61,591 nt of DNA, taken from CAYNQN01 sp964530525 (lineage in GTDB: Bacteria; Actinomycetota; Acidimicrobiia; Acidimicrobiales; Acidimicrobilacustridaceae). Positions 1-8,047 of this stretch are shown here, one piece after another (within the stretch, counting starts at the first letter, position 1; each line of letters starts with the position of its first letter). A program made the position numbers and the translations under genes. The stretch spans positions 1-61,591 of the forward strand of contig CAZHBH010000004.1 of assembly GCA_964530525.1 (NCBI GenBank), written 5' to 3'. A model generated the notes under the pieces. It was not told the DNA's origin. It ran no database searches and saw only the letters and a program-made list of their open reading frames with translations.

Positions 1-456
1 GGGGGGATCGGGGCTGGGGTGCAGGGCGACGACGGCCCGGGTACCTCGCACCTCGGAGACCACCACGACCGCCCCGGCTGGGATGGGTTCATCCGAGGGG
101 CTCTCGGCCCTCCACTCCTCGGCTCCCACTCGGATCAACCCGAAGTCGTTGACGGGGATCTCGGCGAGGACGACCGCGGTGGCGCCCACCAGCCTCCTGG
201 CGCCCACCCCGTGGTCGGCCACGCTGCGGTCGAGGCGGCGGGCGAGTGGTCGCAAGGCGGCGAAGGCCACCACCGAGACCACGGCGAAGGCCAGGACCTG
301 GATGGTGAAGGACATCCCGAGGAAGGCGAGCACAGCGGCCAGGAGGGCCCCGAGTGCGAAGGGGGCCAGGAACAGGCCCAAGGTGACCATCTCGCCGACG
401 CCGAGTACGGCTGCGCCCACGAGCCATATCCAGCGCCAGACATCGGGATCGTCCAT
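1..456 (-). CDS. NfeD-like membrane protein (3' end cut by window edge)
   Basis: Reading the minus strand from an ATG at 456 gives 152 codons with no stop before base 1, so the C-terminus lies outside the window. The N-terminal ~75 residues form two or three hydrophobic segments (WIWLVGAAVLGVGEMVTLGLF and following). The C-terminal part (LVGATAVVLAEI...GLIRVGAEEWRA) resembles the OB-fold domain of NfeD proteins, which usually accompany stomatin/SPFH proteins in membrane quality control. NfeD short forms are about 150 aa, so little should be missing. It is divergent from mca, with only about 25 bp between the starts. The partner stomatin gene, if any, would lie to the left of the window. Confidence 0.75.
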   Translation of the reverse strand, partial: MDDPDVWRWIWLVGAAVLGVGEMVTLGLFLAPFALGALLAAVLAFLGMSFTIQVLAFAVVSVVAFAALRPLARRLDRSVADHGVGARRLVGATAVVLAEIPVNDFGLIRVGAEEWRAESPSDEPIPAGAVVVVSEVRGTRAVVALHPSPDPP

Positions 457-481
457 GTCTTCCAACGCTAGCCTCGCGGGC

Positions 482-1363
482 ATGGGCGAACCCTTGTGCT
501 TGTTGAGCGTGCACGCGCATCCCGACGACGAGGCTTCCAAGGGCGCCGGCACGGTCGCCCGCTACAAGGCCGAGGGGGTGCGGACCGTGCTCGTCACCTG
601 CACCGGCGGCGAAGAGGGCGACATCCTCAACCCCGCCATGGACAGGCCCGACGTGCGCGACCGCCTCGCCGAGGTCCGCATGGAGGAGCTGGCTCGCTCT
701 GCCGAGATCATCGGGTACGACGAGGTGGTCCTGCTGGGCTACCGCGACTCGGGCATGCCCGACACAGAGGCCAACGCGCGTCCCGAGGCCTTCGCCAACA
801 TCCCGCTGGAGGAGTCCAGCGCCAAGCTTGCGGAGATCATCCGCCGCGAGCGGCCACAGGTGGTGATCACCTACCCCGACGACCAAGAGTTCTACCCACA
901 CCCAGACCACCTGATGGTCCACGACGTGACGATCGCTGCGTTCGCGAGGGCAGGGGAGCCCGGCTGGCGGCCCGAGCTGGGTGAGCCCTGGCAACCAGCG
1001 AAGCTCTACTACAGCGTGTGGTCGGCCCGACGGATGAAGGCCACACACGCCAAGATCCTCGAGCTGGGCAAGGAGTCTCCGTTCGACGACGCCTGGTTCG
1101 AGCGTCCCTCCTACGACCACCGGATCACCACGGTGGTGGACATCGGGGCGTGGTACGACGTGGGGATGGATGCGCTCCTGGCGCACGCCACGCAGGTGGA
1201 CCCGAACTCGCCGTTCTGGTTCGCCCTGCCTCGCGACGTGGCCAGGGCGGTTCACCCGTACGACGAGTACATCCTGGCCCAGAGCAACATCGACAGCGGT
1301 CGTCCTGGAGGGCTACCTCCCGTCGACGACCCCGAGACCGACCTCTTCGAAGGTCTGCACTGA
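482..1363 (+). CDS. mca: Mycothiol S-conjugate amidase (Mca), PIG-L/LmbE family
   Basis: 293 aa zinc-dependent amidase expected to cleave mycothiol S-conjugates to a mercapturic acid and GlcN-Ins, for detoxification in the cytosol. The PIG-L zinc motif HAHPDDE lies within the first 16 residues and a second HPDH motif near residue 140 (YPHPDH). The match to mycobacterial Mca extends through GGEEGDILNPAMD, KLYY and AHATQVDPN, which favours Mca over the related deacetylase MshB. The ATG at 482 is chosen because it gives the usual short lead before the zinc motif; an in-frame ATG at 455 would overlap the divergent nfeD start. The stop overlaps the next start by one base (TGATG), so the two genes are probably coupled. 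Confidence 0.9.
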   Translation: MGEPLCLLSVHAHPDDEASKGAGTVARYKAEGVRTVLVTCTGGEEGDILNPAMDRPDVRDRLAEVRMEELARSAEIIGYDEVVLLGYRDSGMPDTEANARPEAFANIPLEESSAKLAEIIRRERPQVVITYPDDQEFYPHPDHLMVHDVTIAAFARAGEPGWRPELGEPWQPAKLYYSVWSARRMKATHAKILELGKESPFDDAWFERPSYDHRITTVVDIGAWYDVGMDALLAHATQVDPNSPFWFALPRDVARAVHPYDEYILAQSNIDSGRPGGLPPVDDPETDLFEGLH

Positions 1364-2232
1364 TGGCGGTGGTCGCTTTCTGCGGCCTGGGCGCGATGGG
1401 AACGCCCATGGCGATGCGCCTCGTCGAGGCGGGCCACGAGCTGGTGGTGTGGAACCGCACAGAGTCGAAGGCCGGCCCGCTGCGCGAGGCGGGTGCGAGC
1501 GTGGCGGCCACGCCAGCCGAGGCATCCGCGGGGGCGGAGGTTGTGATCACGATGCTGGCCGACCCCGGAGCCCTCGAAGCCGTCGTAGGGGGCCCCGGCG
1601 GGATCGCTGCCTCCATCCGTCCTGGCGCGGTGCTGGTGGAGATGTCGACCGTAGGGCCCGGTGCCATGGCGTGGCTCCGCGACCAGCTGCCCCACGAGGT
1701 CGGCGTCCTCGACGCGCCGGTCCTGGGTAGCACGCCCCAGGCCGCTTCCGGTGAGCTGTCGATCTTCGTGGGGGGCGAGGGCTCCCTCTTCGAGCGATGC
1801 CGTCCGCTGCTGTCGGCTATGGGTCGATGCATCCACGTAGGCCCCCTGGGGTCGGGCGCCGCGATGAAGCTGGTCGCGAACTCGACCTTGGGAACGACCC
1901 TGGCGGTGCTGGGAGAGGCCCTGGCACTGGCGGACTCCCTCGGACTCGACCGCGAGGCCACCTTCGAGGTCCTGGGGCTCACTCCACTGGGCGCTCAGGC
2001 CGAGAGGCGAAGGGAAGCTGTGAGCCGAGGCGAGTTCCCACTGCACTTCAGGCTGGACCTCGCTGCCAAGGACCTGGGCCTGATCTCGGCGGCGGCCATC
2101 AGCGGCAACGTGGAGCTGCCTGTCACCGAGGCCACCCGCCGCTGGTTCGAAGCCGCCGTGGAGGCCGGTTGGTCCGACCGTGACTACTCGGCGATCCTCG
2201 CCTTCATAGCGTCGCAGGGCGAAGGTCCCTAG
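1363..2232 (+). CDS. Beta-hydroxyacid dehydrogenase (3-hydroxyisobutyrate dehydrogenase family)
   Basis: 289 aa NAD(P)-dependent dehydrogenase. The N-terminal Rossmann motif GLGAMGTPMA is followed by WNRT, which ends the second strand where NADP specificity is set. The substrate-binding signature DAPVLGSTPQAASGELS and the catalytic lysine in AMKLVANS are in the expected order. Family members oxidise 3-hydroxyisobutyrate, tartronate semialdehyde or related acids; the substrate cannot be told from sequence. It is probably translated together with mca through the one-base overlap. The TAG stop is inside a strong hairpin shared with the converging gene. Confidence 0.85.
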   Translation: MAVVAFCGLGAMGTPMAMRLVEAGHELVVWNRTESKAGPLREAGASVAATPAEASAGAEVVITMLADPGALEAVVGGPGGIAASIRPGAVLVEMSTVGPGAMAWLRDQLPHEVGVLDAPVLGSTPQAASGELSIFVGGEGSLFERCRPLLSAMGRCIHVGPLGSGAAMKLVANSTLGTTLAVLGEALALADSLGLDREATFEVLGLTPLGAQAERRREAVSRGEFPLHFRLDLAAKDLGLISAAAISGNVELPVTEATRRWFEAAVEAGWSDRDYSAILAFIASQGEGP

Positions 2233-2264
2233 GGCACCACCTGAGTGGCGGTGTCCTAGGGACC
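2224..2264. terminator. Bidirectional hairpin terminator between converging genes
   Basis: Arms at 2224-2238 (GGTCCCTAGGGCACC) and 2250-2264 (GGTGTCCTAGGGACC) pair over 15 positions with one G-T wobble, around an 11-nt loop. The left arm contains the TAG stop of the plus-strand gene, and the right arm ends just before the minus-strand stop at 2272. There is no long T-run, as is common in high-GC actinobacteria. Confidence 0.7.
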
Positions 2265-2271
2265 CCCAAGT

Positions 2272-3390
2272 TCAGCTCTTGCCCAGGAGCGTGTCGAGGC
2301 GGTCGGTGGCCTCGATGCAGTCCTCGACCATCTCGAAGATCACGTCCTTGACCTTGCGGGGCTTGGTCATGGAGCCCACGATCTGGCCGACCGGGTTGAA
2401 GCCGACGTCTTGTGCCTTGTCGGCGTAGCGGGCGTGGCGGGCGACGGCCTCGCCGGTGACCATGAACTGCAGCGGCATGCCGAGGGGGTCGGGGGTGTCC
2501 TCGCGGGCCCAGGCCTCGGTCCACTCGTTGCGGAGCATCCGGCAGGGCTTTCCGGTCCAGCTGCGGGAACGCACGGTGTCCTTGCTCGTTGCCTCGAAGT
2601 AGGCCTGCATCTGAGCGGGCGGGATGTCGGCTTCCTCCACCGTGAGCCAAAGGGATCCGGTCCACACGCCCTGGGCACCCATCGCCAGCGCAGCTGCCAT
2701 CTGACGACCGCTGCCGATGCCTCCGGCAGCGAGCACCGGGGTGGGTGAGACGGCGTCGATCACCTCGGGCCACAGCACCATGGAGCCGATCTCGCCGGTG
2801 TGGCCCCCGCCCTCGGTGCCCTGGGCGATGATGACGTCGACTCCGGCGGCCTTGTGGCGGCTCGCCTGGGCGGCGGAGCCGCACAGGGCGGCGACCAGGC
2901 GCCCGGCGTCGTGGATCTCGTCGATCACCTCGGGAGGCGGCGTGCCGAGCGCGTTGGCGATCAGCTTCACCTTCTCGTGCGAGAGTGCCACGTCGATGAG
3001 CGGCGTGGCCGTCGCGAGGGTCCAGCCCAGCAGCGATGGCGGCTCGACGTCGTCGGGGAGCTCGGGCACACCGTGCTCCGCCAGCAGGTCCTTGACGAAG
3101 CGGCGGTGCTCCTCGGGGATCATCGCCTCCAGGTCGCTCTCGAGCTTGGCGGCGTCCATCTCGCCCATGCCCTCGTACTTGCCCGGGATCACGACGTCCA
3201 CGCCGTAGGGCTTGTCGGTGTGCTCGTCGATCCAGGCCAGCTCCACCTCGAGCTGCTCGGGGCTGAAGCCCACCGCTCCCAGTACGCCCAGCCCGCCTGC
3301 GTTGCTCACGGCGGCGACCACGTCGCGGCAGTGCGTGAAGGCGAAGATGGGGAACTCGATCCCCAGCCGCTCAGCGATCTCTGTCTGCAT
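2272..3390 (-). CDS. Nitronate monooxygenase-like FMN enzyme (2-nitropropane dioxygenase family)
   Basis: 372 aa TIM-barrel flavoprotein. It opens with the family pattern (IEFPIFAFTHCRDVVAAVSNAGGLGVLG) and carries the FMN/active-site signature AQGTEGGGHTGEIG with the conserved His, then PVLAAGGIGSGRQMAAALAMGAQGV. Members oxidise nitronates; many actinobacterial homologues act on other substrates or are unassigned. The ATG at 3390 has a purine-rich Shine-Dalgarno (GGGGAGAGCAGGG) directly upstream on the minus strand. It is longer than minimal family members, with an extra charged segment at residues ~60-100. Role here unknown. Confidence 0.8.
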   Translation of the reverse strand: MQTEIAERLGIEFPIFAFTHCRDVVAAVSNAGGLGVLGAVGFSPEQLEVELAWIDEHTDKPYGVDVVIPGKYEGMGEMDAAKLESDLEAMIPEEHRRFVKDLLAEHGVPELPDDVEPPSLLGWTLATATPLIDVALSHEKVKLIANALGTPPPEVIDEIHDAGRLVAALCGSAAQASRHKAAGVDVIIAQGTEGGGHTGEIGSMVLWPEVIDAVSPTPVLAAGGIGSGRQMAAALAMGAQGVWTGSLWLTVEEADIPPAQMQAYFEATSKDTVRSRSWTGKPCRMLRNEWTEAWAREDTPDPLGMPLQFMVTGEAVARHARYADKAQDVGFNPVGQIVGSMTKPRKVKDVIFEMVEDCIEATDRLDTLLGKS

Positions 3391-3449
3391 CCCTGCTCTC
3401 CCCTCGTCGTCCGGACCGTCAATCCTAGATACGAGCGGACTTGGGAACC

Positions 3450-4283
3450 TCATCCAGCCCGCTGGAGCTCCCTCAGCTCTCGGTATCCGATGAGGACGGC
3501 TCCCGATCGCTCCAGGAGGGCTCGCAGCTCGACGTCCTGCGTCATCTGGTGGAGGTCGTCCACCCTGGCCGCCCAGTCTGTGGCAAGAGCCCTCAGCTCC
3601 GAGGTGTCCGCAGCGGGTCGCACGGCCAGTTCGGTGACGCCCGGCTGCAGATCGAAGAGCGCCCGTTCCAGGGCACGCCTGCTCGGCTTCAGCCCCGACC
3701 TCACGAGGTGGTCCGGGAAGATCACACCCTCCTCGGCGGCGAGGCGGCGGAACGGGAACCCGACGTTCTTCTGCGTCTCCTCGTCGCCGAGGCGGAGCGG
3801 GAGGCCCAGCTCGACCGCCAAGCCAAGGTAGACGTCGAAGAACTCCGGACGCAGCCTCAGCGCGCCGAGGTGGGTTCCCAGGTGGCTCACGTCGAAGCCC
3901 CAGAGGATTGCCCTCTCGATCTGGGCGAGCGCCTCCCGGCGAACCTCGTCGAGATCCGCGTGGTCCCACACGTCCTCGACCGTGCGCGGGAAGCCCCCGT
4001 CGCCGTCCAGCAGGGACGGAGCCCGGGTGATCGGTCCCCAGCGGTACAGATCGTGCTCGGCGTTGACCGTGAGCTCGACCCCGACGTCCTCGCCCATGTA
4101 CCGCGCAGCGGCGTCACGTGCCCAGGGGCACGGGACCATCAGCGACGCGCTGGTGGCGACGCCTTCCCGGAGGGACTCGTAGGCGCCGATGTTCGCGGCG
4201 TGGCACATGCCCAGGCCGTCGCAGGTGATGATCACGAGTCGGTCGTCGGGCCCGTAGCCGAGTCGCTGCGCCAGGGTGCTCAC
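3450..4283 (-). CDS. ChbG/YdjC-family carbohydrate deacetylase-like protein
   Basis: 277 aa protein with the YdjC/ChbG arrangement: N-terminal strand with a metal-site Asp (ITCDGLGMCHAANIG), SLMVPCPWARDA, and the SHLGTHLGAL block carrying His residues. ChbG enzymes deacetylate chito-oligosaccharides. The usual ADDFG motif reads CDGLG, so the second Asp is replaced by Gly. The GTG start at 4283 has a candidate leaderless promoter (TAGCGT, 4291-4296 complement, 7 nt before the start). Substrate unknown. Confidence 0.75.
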   Translation of the reverse strand: MSTLAQRLGYGPDDRLVIITCDGLGMCHAANIGAYESLREGVATSASLMVPCPWARDAAARYMGEDVGVELTVNAEHDLYRWGPITRAPSLLDGDGGFPRTVEDVWDHADLDEVRREALAQIERAILWGFDVSHLGTHLGALRLRPEFFDVYLGLAVELGLPLRLGDEETQKNVGFPFRRLAAEEGVIFPDHLVRSGLKPSRRALERALFDLQPGVTELAVRPAADTSELRALATDWAARVDDLHQMTQDVELRALLERSGAVLIGYRELRELQRAG

Positions 4284-4393
4284 GCCACGAACGCTACCGC
4301 TCGCACTGTTCCCGAGCGCTAGGACCGCTCCGGGCGCTCACCGGAGTCGAGGCAGCAGATGGATCGTCTCGACCGACCGCGGACCGGCGAGGG

Positions 4394-4915
4394 TCAGGCT
4401 TCTGGTCCTCCGATCCCCTCGCAGGCACTCCAGAGCCCCGCGCCGGCGGCGCGTGCGCCTTCCTCCGCCTCGCGCATCGCTGACGCGTACGCATCGTTGG
4501 GAGGGATCACCAGCACGGTGGCGAACCCTCGTGCCACCAGCTCCCGGTTGACGAGGAGGCCGTCCGACCGGCGTACGTACAGCAGCAACCGGCCGAAGGC
4601 ATCGCGAGCTTCTCTGTCGCGCTCCAGGGTCACCGGGGTCCCCTGCGGTAGCAGCGAAGAGGTGAACGCCGAGGCCTCGGGTCCGAAGCACTCGACAGGA
4701 CGCTCGGGGTGGACGGTCTCAGGGGTGTCGAGCCCGACCAGCCGGACGGTCTCCTCGCGCCCGTCGATGTTCAGGACGATGGTGTCGCCGTCGATCACCT
4801 GGCTGACGCTGGGACCCGCCCCTGTCCGGGGCTCGGGAGGCGGAGAGCAAGCGACGGCGGTCGCCGAACAGATGGAGGCAGCCAGGAGGGCGATGGGCAT
4901 GGCGAGGGTCTTCAA
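4394..4915 (-). CDS. Thermonuclease-family (SNase) lipoprotein
   Basis: 173 aa exported nuclease. It starts with a short charged, then hydrophobic signal ending in AVAC, a plausible lipobox, so it is probably a surface lipoprotein. The staphylococcal nuclease core follows: VIDGDTIVL, VRLVGLDTPE (calcium-site Asp and catalytic Arg/Glu region) and ARDAFGRLL (second catalytic Arg). The TTG at 4915 is preferred because GGAG sits 7 nt upstream and it supplies a lysine for the signal; the ATG at 4900 is the alternative. Likely degrades extracellular nucleic acid. Confidence 0.8.
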   Translation of the reverse strand: MKTLAMPIALLAASICSATAVACSPPPEPRTGAGPSVSQVIDGDTIVLNIDGREETVRLVGLDTPETVHPERPVECFGPEASAFTSSLLPQGTPVTLERDREARDAFGRLLLYVRRSDGLLVNRELVARGFATVLVIPPNDAYASAMREAEEGARAAGAGLWSACEGIGGPEA

Positions 4916-4990
4916 GGGCGCGCTCCACTGACGACGATTCTGATCAGAGGGCGGCCTAGGCCACCGAATGCCGCTGCTCGGCGGCGGGGA

Positions 4991-5272
4991 TCAGGCGGCG
5001 GCAGACGGTTGGTCGTGAGCTACAGCAGCCTGATCGATCGCCTGCCGACGGGCAGCCTCTAGGGCGGCACGGGCGTTGGCGAGGCCTTCGCGCCCGATGG
5101 CTCGAGCAGCCTCGCTGAGTCGCCAGGGACCGGCGGGCACCAGGCGAAGCTGGCCGTTGAGCCCGGCCGTGTCGCTGGTCACCCTTGGCTCCTTCGCCTT
5201 CGTGGTGGGTCGGTAGGACTCCATGAGGAAATGATGCCCGCGAGGTGTGACAGTTACTCGTCGGCTGGCCAT
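4991..5272 (-). CDS. Small hypothetical protein, 93 aa
   Basis: ORF with a basic N-terminus (MASRRVTVTPRGHHF) and a helical, alanine-rich C-terminal half (RLSEAARAIGREGLANARAALEAARR). I recognise no family. There is no clear ribosome-binding site. The reading frame is plausible in amino-acid balance compared with the overlapping frames, but coding is not proven. Confidence 0.4.
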   Translation of the reverse strand: MASRRVTVTPRGHHFLMESYRPTTKAKEPRVTSDTAGLNGQLRLVPAGPWRLSEAARAIGREGLANARAALEAARRQAIDQAAVAHDQPSAAA

Positions 5273-5457
5273 CGGGGCCGATCCCGGTGCCGCTCTCGGG
5301 GGTCATCGCCGCCCAGAAGGGCGAAGAAAGGTTTTGAAAGGTGCAGACCCTTTGGCCCGGGGGCTCGCTAAGGTACGGGAACAGATCAGGCAGGACTCGG
5401 GTTGGAACTCAGGAGCCACTGAGAAGACCCAAGCCCCCCGGAAAACTCGGAGCGACG

Positions 5458-5634
5458 ATGACCGAGACCCAAGAGCAGGAAGCAACCCCAGTAGACGAGG
5501 CGCTGGCCCTGATCGATCAGGGTCTCGGGCACCTCGCCCACCGTGAGCTGATGTCCACCACTGAGGTCGCCGACTTGCTTCTGGATGTCCGGATGCTGCT
5601 CACGAGCGATCTGGCCGTCCCAGCGGTCAACTAG
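5458..5634 (+). CDS. Small hypothetical protein, 58 aa
   Basis: ATG at 5458 preceded by GGAG. The product is acidic and helical (MTETQEQEATPVDEALALI... TTEVADLLLDVRMLL) and reads like a small folded or adaptor protein. The frame is open further upstream, but that part is Arg/Gly/Pro-rich and looks non-coding. No family recognised. It lies alone between two minus-strand genes. Confidence 0.5.
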   Translation: MTETQEQEATPVDEALALIDQGLGHLAHRELMSTTEVADLLLDVRMLLTSDLAVPAVN

Positions 5635-5681
5635 TCGCAGTCTGCGGACTCCGAACGAACCGGGGTCGCAGAGGCGACCGT

Positions 5682-6272
5682 TCACCTGCCCCTGCGTCGA
5701 CTGCGGCCTCGGCCGTGTGGCTTCACCGGCCAGACCCGGCGCATGATCGATCCCATCACCAATCCCAAGGCCACACCGCCGAAGACGTCGGAAGCGTGGT
5801 GGATCCGCACGTGGGCGCGGCTGGCCGCCACCGCTCCGGCAAGACCCCAGAGCAGCGGGTTGGGACGGCGTCCGTCGCTGAGGAGGACAGCTGCGACCGT
5901 CGCCGAGCTTGCGTGGCCGCTCGGGAAGCTGGTCGTGATCGGCACCCTGAGTCGGTGAGGCCGATCGGATTCTTGGACTGGACGCTCGCGTCGGAAAAGC
6001 ATCTTCACGAAGCCGTTCACGAAGACGGAGTCGATGCCGAGGCACACGCTCAGGCGGACGGCGGCTGCGAGCTCGTCGGGGTCGCGAAGCGCACGTGACC
6101 AGCCGATCAGGTGCCAGAGGAGGCTGAAGTCGGCTAGCTCGCTGAGCGCGTACGCGATCCGGTCGTGGGGCTCGCGGCCGCGGAAGCGGTCCAAGGCCTG
6201 ATCGGCCAGCTCGTCGAAGCGCCGGACGGGGGAGAGCCAGTGGGGCGACTGGACCTCGTGGAGATCGCTCAC
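5682..6272 (-). CDS. PAP2-family membrane phosphatase
   Basis: 196 aa protein with the three PAP2 motifs in order: KMLFRRERP, SFPSGHAS and SRAHVRIHHASDVFGG, giving the catalytic histidines and phosphate-binding residues. Hydrophobic stretches flank the motifs, as expected for an integral-membrane lipid phosphatase acting on phosphatidic acid or polyprenyl pyrophosphate. The GTG start at 6272 overlaps the stop of the upstream nuclease gene by four bases (GTGA), so translation is probably coupled. The C-terminus is a run of basic residues. Confidence 0.85.
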   Translation of the reverse strand: MSDLHEVQSPHWLSPVRRFDELADQALDRFRGREPHDRIAYALSELADFSLLWHLIGWSRALRDPDELAAAVRLSVCLGIDSVFVNGFVKMLFRRERPVQESDRPHRLRVPITTSFPSGHASSATVAAVLLSDGRRPNPLLWGLAGAVAASRAHVRIHHASDVFGGVALGLVMGSIMRRVWPVKPHGRGRSRRRGR

Positions 6273-7108
6273 GCCGGCGCGGGTGCCAGTGACGGCAGTG
6301 GGTCCTCGTGGGTTCGTGCGGTGACCGGGACGGAGGCGGGATCGCCGCCGAAGGCCGGGCACCATGCCTGGAAGGCACACCAGTCGCAGAGCTTCGAGGG
6401 CCTGGGTGCGAAGTGCTCCTTCTCGCAGGCCTTCTCGATGGCCGACCAGATCGCTCGGACCTTTCGCTCTAGGGCCCTGATGGACTGCTCGGTCGGGGTG
6501 GTGGTGATGGCCACGGGATCGGCCAGGTAGAGGAGCTGCACCTTCGAGGGGCGCCTGCCGAACAAGCGCTCGCACAGGAAGGCGTAGAAGTGGACGCCAC
6601 CCAGGCGGCCCTGCTCGAAGGGCTGGCTGGGTGCCCTTCCGGTCTTGTAGTCCGTCACCACCAGTTCGCCGTCGGCGTCGAGCTCGAGCCGGTCGATGAT
6701 GCCCCTCAGGGTCAGGCCGTCGAGGTCGACCTCGAGCTGGAGCTCGAGGCCTATGGGATGGACAGACGCTGGGTCCTCCAGTTGGAAGTAGCGCTGGAGT
6801 AGCTCGCTCGCCTCCGCTCTGAAGACCTCTTCTTGGGTCCCATCCAGCTCCAGGCCCGTGTACTCGGGATGCTCTCGCAGGGCTTGGAACGCCAGTTCGA
6901 GGGATTCAAGCCCAACCCCCATGGTGCGCTCGTGGGGCGGGTGGTCGAACAGCAGCTCGAGCGCCGAGTGGACCAGAGTTCCCCTGGTGGCGGGCAGGGA
7001 GGGGGGTTCCGGTACCCGGTCGATCGCTGAGAACCGGAACGCCAGGGCGCAGTCGGTGAACGACGAGACCTTCGAAGGCGAAAGCGACGAAGGGAGCTCG
7101 AATGCCAT
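6269..7108 (-). CDS. RecB/Cas4-like PD-(D/E)XK nuclease with Fe-S cysteines
   Basis: 279 aa protein opening with SPSKVSSFTDCALAFRF, the usual start of the PDDEXK_1 (RecB-like) family. The catalytic motif is GIIDRLELDADGELVVTDYKTG (D...DYK). One Cys near residue 20 plus three in LCDWCAFQAWCPAF match the four-Cys Fe-S cluster of AddB/Cas4-type nucleases. Stand-alone proteins of this length occur widely in actinobacteria; the role is likely DNA processing. A TAAGCT -10 lies 6 nt before the ATG (7115-7120 complement), implying a leaderless message. Confidence 0.8.
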   Translation of the reverse strand: MAFELPSSLSPSKVSSFTDCALAFRFSAIDRVPEPPSLPATRGTLVHSALELLFDHPPHERTMGVGLESLELAFQALREHPEYTGLELDGTQEEVFRAEASELLQRYFQLEDPASVHPIGLELQLEVDLDGLTLRGIIDRLELDADGELVVTDYKTGRAPSQPFEQGRLGGVHFYAFLCERLFGRRPSKVQLLYLADPVAITTTPTEQSIRALERKVRAIWSAIEKACEKEHFAPRPSKLCDWCAFQAWCPAFGGDPASVPVTARTHEDPLPSLAPAPA

Positions 7109-7137
7109 CTCGCGAGCTTACGTCGGCCCTGTGACGC

Positions 7138-8031
7138 TCACGGGGAGCCGTCTGCCAGGCCGATCTCGTCGCGCAGGAAGGTTCCGACCGAGGAGGCCAG
7201 GCCCGCGGGGTCCTCGAGGGGGCCGAAGTGCCCGAGATCCTCGAAGACCTCCAGGCGTCCCGACGGCAGCGTCCTGGCGATGCGCCCGGCGAGGGTGGAC
7301 GGGCTCATCTCCTCCACCCTTCCGCGGGCTACCACGGTCGGGCAACCGACGGTGGCCAGGCGGTCGAAGGCCGGGTGCACGAGGCCCATCCGGTAGCTCT
7401 GAGACTCCACCTCGGGCGGGCACACGAGCTCCACCGCCTTGTGGTCATCGGCTCCGGAGGCCGTCGCCGCGACTGGACGGAAGCCGTGCTCCACGTAGGC
7501 GCGCAGGACGGCAGGGTCGAGCACGTCCAGGGGTGGCTTGCCCGAGAAGTTCTCGAAGGCCGCTCGGCGGGAAGGGAAAGACCGCCGTCGCCGAAGCGCG
7601 CCTGCGGCAAGTGGGTTGTCGTCGGGACCCAGGCCCAGGTGGGTCGGGAAGGCGACGGGCTCGTACAGGTAGAGCCCAGCGAAGGTCCCAGGCCGCTCCT
7701 GCTCGGCGAGCAGGAGCACGGCGCCTCCCATCGAGTGCCCCACGCCGACCGCACCTTCGATCCCCATCTCGTCGATGGTGGCGAGCAGGCGCCGGCCTGC
7801 CCTCTCCCAGCTGAGGTCGTCGCCGGTGGCCACCGGGGTCTCGCCGTGCCCCGGCAGGTCGACGGCGATGGCGCTAGCCCCCTCGAGTTGGTCGGCCAAG
7901 GGCCCCCAGACCCGGCCGTGGAAGCCCGTGGCGTGCACGAGGATCACCGCTCGACCCTCACCCCCCAGGTGGTGGACGGCGAGGGGACCCGCGGGTAGAG
8001 CAGGTCGGCGCAGTGGCGGGCTGGCGCTCAC
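7138..8031 (-). CDS. Alpha/beta hydrolase
   Basis: 297 aa alpha/beta-hydrolase fold. The nucleophile elbow is VGHSMGGA, an early strand reads VILVHATGFHGRVWGPLADQL, and the catalytic His is probably in DLGHFGPLEDP. The GTG at 8031 is used; the preceding SDR gene stops at 8048. This is the same strand as the SDR and flavoprotein genes, so they may share a transcript. Substrate not inferable; esters or lipids are plausible from the neighbourhood. Confidence 0.75.
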   Translation of the reverse strand: MSASPPLRRPALPAGPLAVHHLGGEGRAVILVHATGFHGRVWGPLADQLEGASAIAVDLPGHGETPVATGDDLSWERAGRRLLATIDEMGIEGAVGVGHSMGGAVLLLAEQERPGTFAGLYLYEPVAFPTHLGLGPDDNPLAAGALRRRRSFPSRRAAFENFSGKPPLDVLDPAVLRAYVEHGFRPVAATASGADDHKAVELVCPPEVESQSYRMGLVHPAFDRLATVGCPTVVARGRVEEMSPSTLAGRIARTLPSGRLEVFEDLGHFGPLEDPAGLASSVGTFLRDEIGLADGSP

Positions 8032-8047
8032 CGAGCGGGGAGGCGCC

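Noticed and set aside
89..1255. 388 aa minus-strand ORF opposite mca
   Set aside because: Antisense shadow; the mca frame has full zinc motifs.
3441..4322. 293 aa plus-strand ORF
   Set aside because: Antisense to the ChbG-like gene; no recognisable motif.
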